Positions 17,780 through 27,549 of a stretch of DNA of 64,000 nt are shown here, in pieces (position 1 is the stretch's first letter; each line of letters begins with the position of its first letter). The notes below the pieces were generated by a model that made no database searches, was not told where the DNA came from, and saw nothing but the letters and a program-made list of their open reading frames with translations. The translations under genes and the position numbers were made by a program. Origin of the DNA: Bifidobacterium sp. ESL0690 (GTDB lineage Bacteria; Actinomycetota; Actinomycetes; Actinomycetales; Bifidobacteriaceae). Location of the stretch: assembly GCF_029392315.1 (NCBI RefSeq), contig NZ_CP113939.1, positions 496,001 to 560,000 of the forward strand, in the 5' to 3' direction.

Positions 17780-18940
17780 ATGGCTGCTTCGTTTTCATCG
17801 CTGGCATTGACTCAAGTGCTGCCGTTCCTGCCGCTTGCGCAAGGCGACATTGACTATCAGAGCGAGCGCAGAGGGGACCCCAATCTCATCGCGGAAGTCT
17901 TGGCACAGCCGAAAACCACAGTCGTTTTCGTACGCGACGGGCTCGTGGCCGTCCCCGACGGGCAGGCGGCGCGAGTCGATTACGAAACCGCGAAGATACG
18001 GTTGGCCGGGGTGCCGGGAGAGTACGTTTTGCGGGCGCTCGCAGATGAATCGAATGGTGGTGTGGGCTTGCAGGTGCGGGCGAACGAGGCCTCCGTGAAC
18101 GAGGGTTCGGCAAACGAAAATAACCCAGCGAGTGGCAACGGCATAAACCAAGCTGCAAATAGACTTGGTCTCATCCCGATATTCCTTGGCAGCTATGGCG
18201 TTGGCAGCGAGCATCCTCAGTCTGTTGTGGCCTTGGACGTCTCCGGTTTTGCCAAGAAGGCGAGTGCCGGCGGCGATTCCCTGCAGAACCCAGTGCTTGA
18301 GCGGGCGTTGCAACGTTTCGATTGGGTCTCGCTTTTGGGATTCGCGCCACACGCCTCGGCCCGCGAAGCTGGGCAGGCCACTACCGCCGTCGCCCTGAGC
18401 AACTGGCATAATAGTCAGAAATATTGCCCGCGGTGCGGCTCCCCGGTTCGTCCGGCGATGGCCGGATGGGCCCAGCAATGCAGCAACGAAAGCTGTGAGG
18501 CGCACAAATCGCTGCTTTTCCCGCGTATCGAACCGGCCGTGATCACTTCAATCGTCGACGGCCAGGGCAGGTTACTGCTGCAGCATAATAAAAAGTGGAA
18601 TGACCCATCCTTCTATTCGGTGTGCGCAGGATTCGTCGAAGCCGGCGAAAACCTGGAGCATGCCGTCAAGCGCGAAGCCGCTGAAGAAACCGGCCTGACA
18701 CTTGGCGAGGTGAAGTATCTAGGCTCCCAGCCCTGGCCTTTCCCGGCCTCTCTGATGGTCGCGTTCAAGGCGCGGGCGCTCGGAGGCGATGTCAAAGTGG
18801 ACGGGCATGAAACGCTCGATGCCCGCTTCTTTACCAGAGACGAATTCGCCGATGCCCTTTCCGCCGGTCGGATCAAGCAACCGGGCAAGGCAACCGTCGC
18901 GCGCTACATGATCGAGGAATGGTACGGGCAGAAACTGTAA
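17780..18940 (+). CDS. nudC: NAD+ diphosphatase / NADH pyrophosphatase (NUDIX)
   Basis: This 386-residue NudC hydrolyses NAD(H) to NMN(H) and AMP, and members of the family also remove NAD caps from RNA. The four-Cys zinc site (C216, C219, C234, C239), the Nudix box GFVEAGENLEHAVKREAAEE (about 284-303) and the NudC signature SQPWPFPAS (about 316-324) are all present. The ATG at 17780 has AAAGAGG at 17768-17774; the longer frame from 17726 lacks a site. The N-terminal domain carries a low-complexity Asn/Ser/Glu-rich insertion (about residues 100-128), which makes it longer than E. coli NudC (257 residues). It sits just after the 51-bp repeat array. Confidence 0.92.
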   Translation: MAASFSSLALTQVLPFLPLAQGDIDYQSERRGDPNLIAEVLAQPKTTVVFVRDGLVAVPDGQAARVDYETAKIRLAGVPGEYVLRALADESNGGVGLQVRANEASVNEGSANENNPASGNGINQAANRLGLIPIFLGSYGVGSEHPQSVVALDVSGFAKKASAGGDSLQNPVLERALQRFDWVSLLGFAPHASAREAGQATTAVALSNWHNSQKYCPRCGSPVRPAMAGWAQQCSNESCEAHKSLLFPRIEPAVITSIVDGQGRLLLQHNKKWNDPSFYSVCAGFVEAGENLEHAVKREAAEETGLTLGEVKYLGSQPWPFPASLMVAFKARALGGDVKVDGHETLDARFFTRDEFADALSAGRIKQPGKATVARYMIEEWYGQKL

Positions 18941-19122
18941 TGCGAAAAACCCTATCTTTTGTAATGGAAAATATTTAGATAGATAGAGATTATCTGTTTA
19001 GGCGTTTTCTTTTTCGCTATATGGCGAACGGCTTCGTTTCTTGCTTTCTGCACTACCTTAACGTCATATCTCTGGGATAACCTAGTACCTCAGTACGCTG
19101 AGAAGGGTATCTGGAGGAAGTA

Positions 19123-20655
19123 ATGGACAACGTGAACAACAGCGGCAACGAGCCTGAGGCATTGACAAGCGAACTCAGCCAAGCCGATATTGCCGCGCTT
19201 GGTATCGGTGCTCACCCGCAGTCCAAGAAGCATAGGAAGCGTCGTCTGGCCATCATCATAACCGCTGCGGTATTTGCGGTGCTCATCCTCGCGTTGGTGG
19301 CTTCGTTCTTTGGTGCGCGTTGGTATTATAAAGACAAGGCAGCGCCGGGGGTCCACCTTGGCGATGTGGCCGTGGCCGGGCAGGATGCCGGGCAGTTGAA
19401 GCAGACCGTTGACCATGAAATTCGGAACTCGAAGATCATCATCAGCGATGGGCAAGGTAAAAAAGCGACTGCCGATTTCAAAGATTTGGGCGTGAGCGTC
19501 AACGTCGATAAGACGGTGCACAATCTCATGGCCGCCAAGGGCGATGGGGCCGGCCGTGTGGTGCCTTTCTCCAAGTCTGACATCAAGCTCGTCGCCAAGA
19601 CGGACGACCTGCCCATCGATACGTATCTGACCAAGACTTTTGTGAACGATAGCGACCGGGCCGTACCTTCAAGCGTGGCTTTTGACGGCAATTCCAACAC
19701 GTTTGTGGCCAACGCGGGCCACGGCGGACGCGCCCCCGAGATGAGCGGTGTCAAGAAGTCGATCAACACTTTGATTGCTGATCCCGGAGAGACCCGGTCC
19801 GTCAAGGTCGCCTACAAGACCATCGATACCCCTGTCTCGGAAAATACCGCGGCTGCGGCAGCCGATTCGGCGAACAAGATTTTGGCCAACAAGATCGTTA
19901 TCAGCAACGGCGATGCCAGCCAATTCGAGGTGCCGGTGGCGCAATTGGCGTCATGGATCAAGCCTGATACCGATCTCGAAAAAGGGCAGATCAACCTCCG
20001 CATCGACAAGGATGCCATCTTGGGCTATGTCAACAGCGAAACGCCCAAGCAGCTCAATCAGGACATGGTCAGTCAGCAGGACATCGTCGACGGCAACGGC
20101 AAGGTGATGCTCACAATGACCAAGGGCGTCAACGGGGTCAAGGTCAAGGATGGCGATGCTGTGGCCGATCAGGTCTACAACGCCATGACCAGCAGCCAGC
20201 CGGCCACCATCCAGCAGGCGGCGGATATCACCAAATTCGATGTCAAGCAGACCAAGTCCGAGATGCGCATCGTCGTCGACCGCGCCGCGCAGACCGCGAC
20301 GGTCTACAAAAACGACCAGCAGGTCAAGTCCTTCCTCGTCTGCACCGGCAAGTCTGGTGGTGACGAGACCAATTTGGGCAATTACGTCATCTACCTACGC
20401 TACGCGGTGCAGACCATGCGCGGACCTGGCTATGTCTCGCCCGACGTTCGATGGGTCAGCTATTTCAACGGTGGAGAGGGCTTCCATACCGCGGATTGGA
20501 ACCCAGTCGGTATCGCTACCGGCAACCCGGCCGCCTACGGCTCGCATGGCTGCGTCAATATGAATGTCAATGACGCTCAATGGATCTACGACAACTGCCC
20601 TAAAGGCACGTTGGTGCAGGTCGTGGGTGCACAGCCCGGCGGTGCGGTGCGCTAA
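19123..20655 (+). CDS. L,D-transpeptidase (YkuD) with N-terminal membrane anchor
   Basis: This is a 510-residue protein. A basic cytoplasmic segment KKHRKRR precedes a membrane helix (about residues 45-68). Two extracellular peptidoglycan-binding-like repeats follow (GVHLGDVAVAGQDAG and later GNGKVMLTMTKGVNG). The C-terminal YkuD domain has IVVDRAAQTATVYKNDQQV and the catalytic SHGCVNM, with Cys477. It would form 3-3 cross-links in peptidoglycan or attach other molecules to it. GGAGGAAG precedes ATG 19123. The gene stands alone between nudC and gcvH. Motifs are complete, so activity is likely. Confidence 0.93.
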   Translation: MDNVNNSGNEPEALTSELSQADIAALGIGAHPQSKKHRKRRLAIIITAAVFAVLILALVASFFGARWYYKDKAAPGVHLGDVAVAGQDAGQLKQTVDHEIRNSKIIISDGQGKKATADFKDLGVSVNVDKTVHNLMAAKGDGAGRVVPFSKSDIKLVAKTDDLPIDTYLTKTFVNDSDRAVPSSVAFDGNSNTFVANAGHGGRAPEMSGVKKSINTLIADPGETRSVKVAYKTIDTPVSENTAAAAADSANKILANKIVISNGDASQFEVPVAQLASWIKPDTDLEKGQINLRIDKDAILGYVNSETPKQLNQDMVSQQDIVDGNGKVMLTMTKGVNGVKVKDGDAVADQVYNAMTSSQPATIQQAADITKFDVKQTKSEMRIVVDRAAQTATVYKNDQQVKSFLVCTGKSGGDETNLGNYVIYLRYAVQTMRGPGYVSPDVRWVSYFNGGEGFHTADWNPVGIATGNPAAYGSHGCVNMNVNDAQWIYDNCPKGTLVQVVGAQPGGAVR

Positions 20656-20720
20656 AGCCGGTTCAATAGGTCTAAACGACGGGTTTCGCGAAATGCAAAA
20701 CGGACGAGTGACCGATGCTG

Positions 20721-20726
20721 TAATCT
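20721..20726 (+). promoter_or_regulatory. -10-like box placing gcvH as leaderless
   Basis: TAATCT ends six nucleotides before the ATG at 20733, with no ribosome-binding site between. The -35 region is not recognisable. Confidence 0.4.
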
Positions 20727-20732
20727 GGCAGT

Positions 20733-21215
20733 ATGAACGAAAACGATATCAATGAATTTGACGAGACTGACGAGACCGACAAGGCCGATGTCTCCGATTC
20801 CCAAATGGCCGGCGCGGCTTCCAAATCCGTTTCTCTGGACGTTCCCGACCATCTGCAGTATTCCGCCGACCATGTGTGGGTCGACGATGCCGACGGGCTG
20901 GCCGTCATCGGGCTGACCGAGTATGCGGCCTCGCAGATGGGCGAAATCGTCTATGTCGATTTGCCTGAGCCGGACACTCCGGTGCGTGCGGGCGACGAGA
21001 TTGTGGAGATGGAAAGCGCGAAGACCGTGCAAAACCTCATTTCCCCGGTCGAAGGCACCGTCAAATACGTCAATCATGCGGTTGCCGACGATCCGCAGGT
21101 CATCAACAACGATCCGTACGGCGAAGGCTGGATTTTGAAGATCGAGATGGACGACGACGAACCTGAGCTGATGGACGCGGACCAGTATGCCGCGATGGTC
21201 AAACACGCGGAATAA
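20733..21215 (+). CDS. gcvH: glycine cleavage system H-like lipoyl protein
   Basis: This 160-residue protein has the GcvH fold: DHVWVDDADGLAVIGLTEYAASQMGEIVYVDLPE and the lipoylation segment VEMESAKTVQNL, with the modified Lys predicted at residue 97. It carries an unusual acidic N-terminal tail of about 30 residues (Asp/Glu/Asn-rich). In the glycine cleavage complex GcvH shuttles the aminomethyl group; no P, T or L component is coded nearby, so its partner is not visible. A lipoate ligase is coded 6.3 kb downstream. The gene seems leaderless (TAATCT at 20721-20726). Confidence 0.88.
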   Translation: MNENDINEFDETDETDKADVSDSQMAGAASKSVSLDVPDHLQYSADHVWVDDADGLAVIGLTEYAASQMGEIVYVDLPEPDTPVRAGDEIVEMESAKTVQNLISPVEGTVKYVNHAVADDPQVINNDPYGEGWILKIEMDDDEPELMDADQYAAMVKHAE

Positions 21216-21360
21216 TCGGGCATCAATATCTAATCAATATCGAATGGCCAACTATTGGTGTCTTAATAATTGATAATTAACATCAATGTTTAGCAAGTCG
21301 AGAGCTGAACGATTAAAGACGGTAAGGCAAACATCCCAAACACCGAACGAACGGAAACGA

Positions 21361-22593
21361 ATGGCACGCAAACGCGTCACACAGCACGTCGACTCGGCGC
21401 AGGCCGACGAAATGCCGACGGTGCCAATTGAGGTACATCGCGCTTCCACTTCATTTGATTCGCCGAAAGCCATCAGCGCGACCCGTCGGTTCGGTGAGCC
21501 TTGGGTTCAGGGCGGTCGCAAGGCGATTACGCAGGGATTCGGTGCATGGACACGATTTTCGACCAGGCTGGTGCGCAGGTGGGGCTGGTATCCGAAGGTC
21601 GAGCCCTACGCGGGTTACGGCACAGACGACTACTCCCGACTTGTCTGCCGAATAGTATTGGCGCCCGGCGGCTCGCGTTCCGGCGAGCTGATGCGTGGCA
21701 TCCGAGGTATGCTTGCGGTGCCTGCGGCCGGGGTTCGTGTCAAAATCGAAATTGACGGCGTGCCGGTCAATCAGGTGCAGGTCGGGGTCTCCGAGGTCTA
21801 TGACCCTTACGATTCCTCCCGGAAAACGAGTTCTGAATACGCGGTCTCCGACAGTGCCGGCTATCTTGATTTGGTGGCTGAACGCGGCAATACGCCAGGC
21901 ATTCACGTAGTCTCTTATCAGGTCGCCGGCCGTAGGAAAGTCACTTCCGAGCTTTTCGTGGTTCCCGCCGGTGCGAAGGTAGGCATCATCACCGATGTCG
22001 ACGACACCATTATGGTCACCCATGCGCCAAGCCCGGTGAAAGCGGCTTATAATTTGCTCCTGCTCAACCCCAAGAAGCGCAGCACCGTGCCGGGAATGAG
22101 CGCGTTGTTCACCCGGTTGGCCGACATGATGCCGGATGCACCGTTCTTTTATCTGTCGACCTCGCCGTGGAACGTCGAAAGCTCGATACGCAATTTCATC
22201 GCTGAACAGGGCTATCCTGCCGGGCCGTTGTTGTTGCGTGACCTCGATCCGCGTCCCAAGACTTTCATTCCCTCCGGGGTGGAGCACAAACTCCAGTTCG
22301 CCGAGCAGCTGATGGAGGATTTCCCGGATATGAAATTCATCCTCATTGGCGACGACGGGCAGAAGGATCCGGTGACCTACGCCACCATCGCGCGGCGCTA
22401 CCCCGGACGGGTGCTGGCCATTGCCATCCGAGAGCTGAGCCCGCGCGAATCCTCCGCTTTGGGACGGGTCGCGGGGCTTACCGCCACGCAGCCCATGCCG
22501 GTCACCGACGTTCCGGTTTTTACCGGCACCACCGGGGCCAACATCATGAAGACGATGCTGCCATACTTACGCAATACGTTGGGGGTGAAGTAA
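21361..22593 (+). CDS. App1-type phosphatidate phosphatase domain protein (DUF2183)
   Basis: This is a 410-residue protein. The C-terminal half holds VGIITDVDDTIMVTHAPSP, the DxDxT-type nucleophile motif of HAD-like lipid phosphatases. It is followed by FFYLSTSPWNVESSIRNFI and FILIGDDGQKDPVTYATIA, all characteristic of the App1/DUF2183 family. Fungal App1 dephosphorylates phosphatidic acid; bacterial substrates are not established. The middle region (about residues 90-210) is beta-rich and may bind the substrate or another protein. I chose ATG 21361 with GGAAACGA upstream; an in-frame ATG at 21286 would add 25 residues. It has no signal peptide and is probably cytoplasmic. It is a single-gene unit. 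Confidence 0.85.
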   Translation: MARKRVTQHVDSAQADEMPTVPIEVHRASTSFDSPKAISATRRFGEPWVQGGRKAITQGFGAWTRFSTRLVRRWGWYPKVEPYAGYGTDDYSRLVCRIVLAPGGSRSGELMRGIRGMLAVPAAGVRVKIEIDGVPVNQVQVGVSEVYDPYDSSRKTSSEYAVSDSAGYLDLVAERGNTPGIHVVSYQVAGRRKVTSELFVVPAGAKVGIITDVDDTIMVTHAPSPVKAAYNLLLLNPKKRSTVPGMSALFTRLADMMPDAPFFYLSTSPWNVESSIRNFIAEQGYPAGPLLLRDLDPRPKTFIPSGVEHKLQFAEQLMEDFPDMKFILIGDDGQKDPVTYATIARRYPGRVLAIAIRELSPRESSALGRVAGLTATQPMPVTDVPVFTGTTGANIMKTMLPYLRNTLGVK

Positions 22594-22712
22594 TCGGATA
22601 GGCGACAGCATCGGACGAATGGCCATTCAAGGACTCTTGTGGCTCAACTTTTTTCAATTGGTTGTGACGATTCTTGCCGTGGATTGTTGTTCGTTCGATG
22701 AGTATAGGCTTG

Positions 22713-25388
22713 ATGTCTATGACAGACGAAACGAACGCTACGGCACCGTCGGCGCAAGCCGATGATATTCCATCCGCTGATATTCCGCCTACTTCGCAGG
22801 CTTTGCACGTTCCGCGCGCAAAATGCGAGCCGCACGCGCGCACGGTACACGGTGATACGTTTATCGATCCCTATGAATGGATGCGTGACAAGAATTCGCC
22901 GGATTTGCAACGGCTTGTGCGCGAGGAAAACGACTATTACCAAGCGAAGACGGCCGGTTTTGGAGGACTCAAGCACAAGCTCTTTGAGGAACTCAAGTCT
23001 CGTGTCGACGAGACCGACATGTCGGTGCCGACACGAATGGATGATTATTGGTATTTCGTGCGCACGCAGGAGGGCTTGCAATATGGTGTGCAGTGTCGTC
23101 TGCCGATTGCTGGTCCGGACGACTGGGATCCACCGCAGATCAAGGCCACCGATGCTACTGGCTCGATGCCGGGGGAGCAAGTCGTCTTCGACCCGAACGT
23201 GGAGGCGAAGGGCCACGATTTCTTCCGCTTGGGTGGACTCGACCTGACCCGGGACGGTCGCTGGCTGCTCTATGGCGTCGATACGGCCGGCAGTGAACGC
23301 TACGATTACCGTATCCGCAGCCTCGAGGACGGCCACGAGCTGCCTGAAGTCTTCAAAGGCATCGCGGAAGCCTGCTTCACGCCCGACGGTAAGTGGGTGT
23401 TTTATACGTTGCTCGATTCCTCGTGGCGGCCGTATGCGGTTTGCCGGCATCAGGTCGGCACGAGCGTTGACGATGACGTGGAGGTTTTCCGTGAAGACGA
23501 CGAACGATTCTGGGTCGGCGTCGGACTGAGCTTCGACGAACGCAACGTGGTTATCGGCTGCTCGTCCAAGACCACCAGTGAGGTGCTGATGTTGCCGGTC
23601 GGCAATCCGGAAGGCGAGTTCCGTGCGTTTATTCCGCGTCAGGAAGGCGTCGAATACGACGTGAGTTTTGCACGGTTCGAGGGTGCGGGCGAAGGTGGTT
23701 CCGACATCCCGCTGGCGCTGGTCTATCACAATGCGAAGAACCCGAATTTCGAGGTGGACGTGGTCGACTTGAGCTCGCACGAACCGCCCTATTCGTTGGG
23801 CGAGGGCGTGATCGTCGCGCAGGGGTCGCCGTATGGTTGCGAATGCGGCGATGAAGTGGAGCCGGGTGCAAGCGGGAAACCGGTGAATACGCCGTATAGC
23901 AATCCCGATAATCCTGAAATTCTGCAAGGCGCTCGCGGGCTTGGTATCGAGGGCATCGCGATGTACCGCAATTTCGTGGTGTTGAGCTATCGCAACGACA
24001 GTCTGCCGCATATCGCCGTGATGACAAAGAGCGTCGCCCTTGAGGACTTTTCGACGCATCGTCCGTGGCGTTTCCGCGAGTTGAAGCCGGAAACGGAAGA
24101 TGGCAACGACCGTCTGTACTCCATTGCGGCGGGTGGCAATCCCTCCTATGACGTGCCTCGCATGCGCTATTCGTTCTCGAGCTATACGCAGCCCGGACAG
24201 CTTCGCGAGCTTGATGTGGCGACCGGTGAAAGCAAGCTGCTCAAGCGGGCGAAGGTGCATGGCGGTTTCGACGCAAAGAATTACCGCGAGCGCCGAATCT
24301 GGGTGCGGGTGCGTGACGGCGAGCTCGTGCCGGTTTCGTTGGTTTGGCGTCCAGATTGCTGCAAGGCCATGGCGGAGCTGGGTGAGCATTTGAGCCGTAT
24401 TGATTTGCTGAATACCGCTGAAAATTCAGCGAGCCCCGATTTCCTCTCGCAAGGTGTACATGCTTCTGAAGGTCGTGTTGAAGTAAACGGTGCTGCATAT
24501 CAGGAAAATCAAGATTTGCGCTCTGCTGCTGGTCCGATGTTCATCACCGGTTATGGAGCCTACGAATCCAACAGTGACCCCGGTTTTTCTGTGGCTCGCG
24601 TGAGTATGCTCGACCGCGGCGTGCTCTATGCCGTGGTGCATGTACGCGGCGGCGGCGAGATGGGCCGTGCTTGGTATGAGCAAGGTCGAAGACTTAGTAA
24701 GCGTAATACTTTTACGGATTTTGTGGACGGCACCAAAGCCTTGCAACAGGCCGGGCTTGCCAACCCTGAACGTACCGTCGCCAACGGAGGTTCGGCTGGC
24801 GGGCTGCTCATGGGCGCCGTGGCGAATATGGCTCCGGAATGTTACGCGGGCATCGAAGCCGATGTTCCATTTGTGGATGCACTGACCTCGATTCTTGACC
24901 CGTCGTTGCCGCTGACGGTCACCGAATGGGACGAGTGGGGCGACCCGCTTCACGACAAAACCGTTTACGACTACATGAAGTCGTATTCGCCTTACGAAAA
25001 CGCGCCGTTTGGCCACTGGCAGGGTGAGAGCGTTGCGGAAAGTGGAAGCGGTACGAGCGGTGATAATGGTTCGCTGAACGCTATGCCATCGAACGATGAT
25101 GGCATGGACGACAATACTTCAAGCCATGCTGCCCATCCAGCCGAGCAAAGAGCGAACCCCACCTCGCGTTACCCGAAGATTTTCGCCACTACCTCGCTGA
25201 ACGACACCCGCGTGCTCTACGTGGAACCGCTCAAATGGATCGCCCGCCTGCAGTCGCAGGGCGTGGATGCCATCGTGCGCGTCGAGGTCGAAGCCGGGCA
25301 CGGCGGCACTTCCGGTCGCTACAAGCAGTGGCAGGAAGTCAGTGACGAAAACGCATGGTGCCTGAACGCTATGGGAATCAAAGATTAG
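22713..25388 (+). CDS. ptrB: oligopeptidase B-like S9 family serine peptidase
   Basis: This 891-residue protein has an N-terminal beta-propeller (begins DPYEWMRD) that gates a C-terminal hydrolase domain. The triad is complete: Ser in NGGSAGGLLMGA, Asp in NDTRVLYVEP and His in EAGHGGTSGR. The fingerprint TEWDEWGDPLHDK is that of oligopeptidase B, which cuts short peptides after basic residues. It is about 150-200 residues longer than usual. At least three low-complexity insertions account for this, around GCECGDEVEPGAS, around LNTAENSASPDF and between Ser and Asp (SGSGTSGDNGSL and following). The start at 22713 follows TAGG by five bases; 22674, 22698 and 22719 are alternatives. It is cytoplasmic. 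Confidence 0.9.
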   Translation: MSMTDETNATAPSAQADDIPSADIPPTSQALHVPRAKCEPHARTVHGDTFIDPYEWMRDKNSPDLQRLVREENDYYQAKTAGFGGLKHKLFEELKSRVDETDMSVPTRMDDYWYFVRTQEGLQYGVQCRLPIAGPDDWDPPQIKATDATGSMPGEQVVFDPNVEAKGHDFFRLGGLDLTRDGRWLLYGVDTAGSERYDYRIRSLEDGHELPEVFKGIAEACFTPDGKWVFYTLLDSSWRPYAVCRHQVGTSVDDDVEVFREDDERFWVGVGLSFDERNVVIGCSSKTTSEVLMLPVGNPEGEFRAFIPRQEGVEYDVSFARFEGAGEGGSDIPLALVYHNAKNPNFEVDVVDLSSHEPPYSLGEGVIVAQGSPYGCECGDEVEPGASGKPVNTPYSNPDNPEILQGARGLGIEGIAMYRNFVVLSYRNDSLPHIAVMTKSVALEDFSTHRPWRFRELKPETEDGNDRLYSIAAGGNPSYDVPRMRYSFSSYTQPGQLRELDVATGESKLLKRAKVHGGFDAKNYRERRIWVRVRDGELVPVSLVWRPDCCKAMAELGEHLSRIDLLNTAENSASPDFLSQGVHASEGRVEVNGAAYQENQDLRSAAGPMFITGYGAYESNSDPGFSVARVSMLDRGVLYAVVHVRGGGEMGRAWYEQGRRLSKRNTFTDFVDGTKALQQAGLANPERTVANGGSAGGLLMGAVANMAPECYAGIEADVPFVDALTSILDPSLPLTVTEWDEWGDPLHDKTVYDYMKSYSPYENAPFGHWQGESVAESGSGTSGDNGSLNAMPSNDDGMDDNTSSHAAHPAEQRANPTSRYPKIFATTSLNDTRVLYVEPLKWIARLQSQGVDAIVRVEVEAGHGGTSGRYKQWQEVSDENAWCLNAMGIKD

Positions 25389-25519
25389 GCTGGATTGCGG
25401 GCAGCGGAGAATCGGTATGCCTCGCAAGTCGCTTATCCGAGTTTTGACGTGTCTTTTGATATGTCCATTTTCCGGACCAAATAGTGGACAGTGTGATGTT
25501 CGCGACTATTGTCACGGCT

Positions 25520-26563
25520 ATGAGCACTAAAAAAACATATCATATTGCCGTCATTCCAGGCGACGGCATTGGCAAGGAAATCGTTCCGCCGGCCCAAGAG
25601 GTCATGGAGAAGGCCACCGAAGGCGTGGCCGACTTCGAGTACGAGGACTTCGATCTTGGCTCCCAACGTTATGTGCGCGATGGGGCGGTGCTGCCCGACG
25701 AGGATCTCGAGCGTATCAAGAAGACCGACGCCATTCTGTTGGGGGCCATCGGCGACCCCCGGCTCCCCGTACCGGCCGGCTTGCTTGAGCGTGGCCTGCT
25801 TTTGAAGCTGCGTTTCGATCTCGACCAGTACGTGAACCTGCGTCCGTCCAAGCTTTACAAGGGCGTCGAGTCGCCACTCAAGAACCCCGGCAACATCGAT
25901 TTCGTCGTCGTGCGTGAAGGCACCGAAGGCATGTATTGCGGCGTCGGCGGCGCGATTCGCAAGAACACCCCGCAGGAAGTGGCCACCGAAGTCTCCACCA
26001 ACACGGCCTACGGCGTCGAGCGCGTGGTGCGTTACGCTTACGACCTGGCGATGAAGCGCAGGAAGCACATCACGCTGGTGCACAAGAAGAACGTGCTGGT
26101 CAACGCCGGCGACATGTGGCAGCGCATCGTTGACAAGGTTGGCGAGGAATACCCCGAGGTCAGCCACGACTACCTGCACATCGACGCGACCACCATTTTC
26201 ATGGTCACCGACCCGAGCCGTTTCGACGTGATCCTGACCGACAACCTCTTCGGCGACATCATCACCGACGAGGCCGGTGCCGTGGTCGGAGGCGTTGGTT
26301 ATTCGGCGTCAGGCTGCATCAACGCCAGCAACGAGTATCCCTCGATGTTCGAGCCCATCCACGGTTCCGCTCCCGACATCGCCGGCAAGGGCATCGCCAA
26401 CCCGACCGCCACGATTCTTTCCACCGCGATGCTGCTGCGTCACCTTGGCATGGATGAGCCGGCCGAGCGTATCGAGAAGGTCGTCGAGGACGACATCGCC
26501 GAAAACGCGAAGAAGCAGCGCACCACGGCCGAAGTCGGACGGGATATCCTCGCGCGTCTGTGA
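25520..26563 (+). CDS. leuB: 3-isopropylmalate dehydrogenase
   Basis: This 347-residue enzyme oxidises 3-isopropylmalate in leucine synthesis, using NAD+. The N-terminus YHIAVIPGDGIGKEI, VVVREGTEGMYCGVGGAIR, LVHKKNV and the metal/substrate site TDNLFGDIITDEA are intact. The REGTEG form and the C-terminal SMFEPIHGSAPDIAGKG match actinobacterial LeuB rather than the E. coli type. The ATG at 25520 is chosen from the conserved N-terminus; the frame extends to GTG 25484 and ATG 25496, and none has a strong ribosome-binding site. No other leu gene is near. A terminator hairpin follows at 26636. Confidence 0.93.
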   Translation: MSTKKTYHIAVIPGDGIGKEIVPPAQEVMEKATEGVADFEYEDFDLGSQRYVRDGAVLPDEDLERIKKTDAILLGAIGDPRLPVPAGLLERGLLLKLRFDLDQYVNLRPSKLYKGVESPLKNPGNIDFVVVREGTEGMYCGVGGAIRKNTPQEVATEVSTNTAYGVERVVRYAYDLAMKRRKHITLVHKKNVLVNAGDMWQRIVDKVGEEYPEVSHDYLHIDATTIFMVTDPSRFDVILTDNLFGDIITDEAGAVVGGVGYSASGCINASNEYPSMFEPIHGSAPDIAGKGIANPTATILSTAMLLRHLGMDEPAERIEKVVEDDIAENAKKQRTTAEVGRDILARL

Positions 26564-26635
26564 TTTTTGAGACGATGACAAATAATATTGGATAATAAAA
26601 AATAATCTCATTGAATATATTGCTATTCGTGGGTT

Positions 26636-26672
26636 TCGGGTGCTTTCCGGCAAACGGAAGCACCCGATTTTT
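26636..26672 (+). terminator. intrinsic terminator after leuB
   Basis: A GC-rich stem (26636-26649 with 26655-26667, one bulged T) and 5-nt loop followed by TTTTT, 73 bp after the leuB stop. Confidence 0.85.
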
Positions 26673-26763
26673 ATATCCAAAAGTGATAACTGCACTACGA
26701 TTTTCAGCCATTTTTCAGTATTCTTGCATTTTGGTTTCGACCGTTTGGACTAAGATTAGGGAC

Positions 26764-27384
26764 ATGAACAATACACCAGATCCACAAGTCGGACAGCCCG
26801 GGGTCCAGACCCCGCAAGGCTCCAACATCCCGCAAGGCCAATACGGCGGTTCTTATGGCCAGTATCAGGGCCAGCAGTACTCGCAGCCCAGCTACACTCA
26901 GGGCGGCGCCGCCCAAACCAATCCGCAACCGAACTATGGGCAGGCAGCCTACGGTCAGCCGCAGCAGCCGCAATATGGCCAGCCGGATTACGGCCAGTCC
27001 GCTTATTCCCAGACAGGCTATGGTTACGCGTCTGGCAGCTACAACCAGCCGTATGCCGGCAACCAGAGCTATCCGCAAGGCCAACCCTATGCTGCGCAGT
27101 ACGGCCAGCCGCAGCCTCTGCCTTACGGTTACCAGCCCAAAAGCAAGATGGCCGCTGGGCTCTTGGGTATCTTTTTGGGATGGCTTGGTGTCCACAATTT
27201 CTATCTCGGTCACTACGGCAAAGCCGCGGGCCAACTGGCGCTGACTTTGGTCGGATGGATTCTTTTCGGGCTTGGCCCCGTCGCGGCCTTCATCTGGGGT
27301 TTGATCGAAGGCGTGCTCATCCTAAGCTCCAATTACGGTTCGCCTTGGCACAGGGACGCCAGAGGTGTCGAACTGCGCGAATAG
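26764..27384 (+). CDS. TM2-domain membrane protein with Y/Q/G-rich N-terminal region
   Basis: This is a 206-residue protein. Residues 1 to about 125 are low-complexity and rich in Gln, Tyr, Gly and Pro, with repeated QYGQP/YGQ/SYxQ units. The remainder is a TM2 domain: KSKMAAGLLGIFLGWLGVHNFYLGHYGKAAGQLALTLVGWILFG and a second helix ending EGVLILSS, giving two membrane helices joined by a short turn. TM2 proteins have no agreed function in bacteria. The ATG at 26764 sits seven nucleotides after a TAAGAT -10-like box, so the transcript may be leaderless. A strong terminator follows. It stands alone between leuB and lplA. Confidence 0.88.
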   Translation: MNNTPDPQVGQPGVQTPQGSNIPQGQYGGSYGQYQGQQYSQPSYTQGGAAQTNPQPNYGQAAYGQPQQPQYGQPDYGQSAYSQTGYGYASGSYNQPYAGNQSYPQGQPYAAQYGQPQPLPYGYQPKSKMAAGLLGIFLGWLGVHNFYLGHYGKAAGQLALTLVGWILFGLGPVAAFIWGLIEGVLILSSNYGSPWHRDARGVELRE

Positions 27385-27491
27385 TCACGCTTCGGCTTTG
27401 AACAGGACGTTGAAATTAAGGTTATAAGGCAGGCCGGGTTCCGTCTGTCTGGGACTTAAAGATTACTTCGTAATCGATCTGTTGTTTTGAT

Positions 27492-27533
27492 GCGGTGCGG
27501 GAAACGCTTTGCTGGCGTTTTCCGCACCGCTTT
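27492..27533 (+). terminator. hairpin terminator after the TM2 gene
   Basis: A 16-bp stem with one G-U pair (27492-27507 with 27515-27530), a 7-nt loop and a short TTT tail. It lies just upstream of lplA. Confidence 0.85.
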
Positions 27534-27549
27534 GATATGGTGAGGCTTC

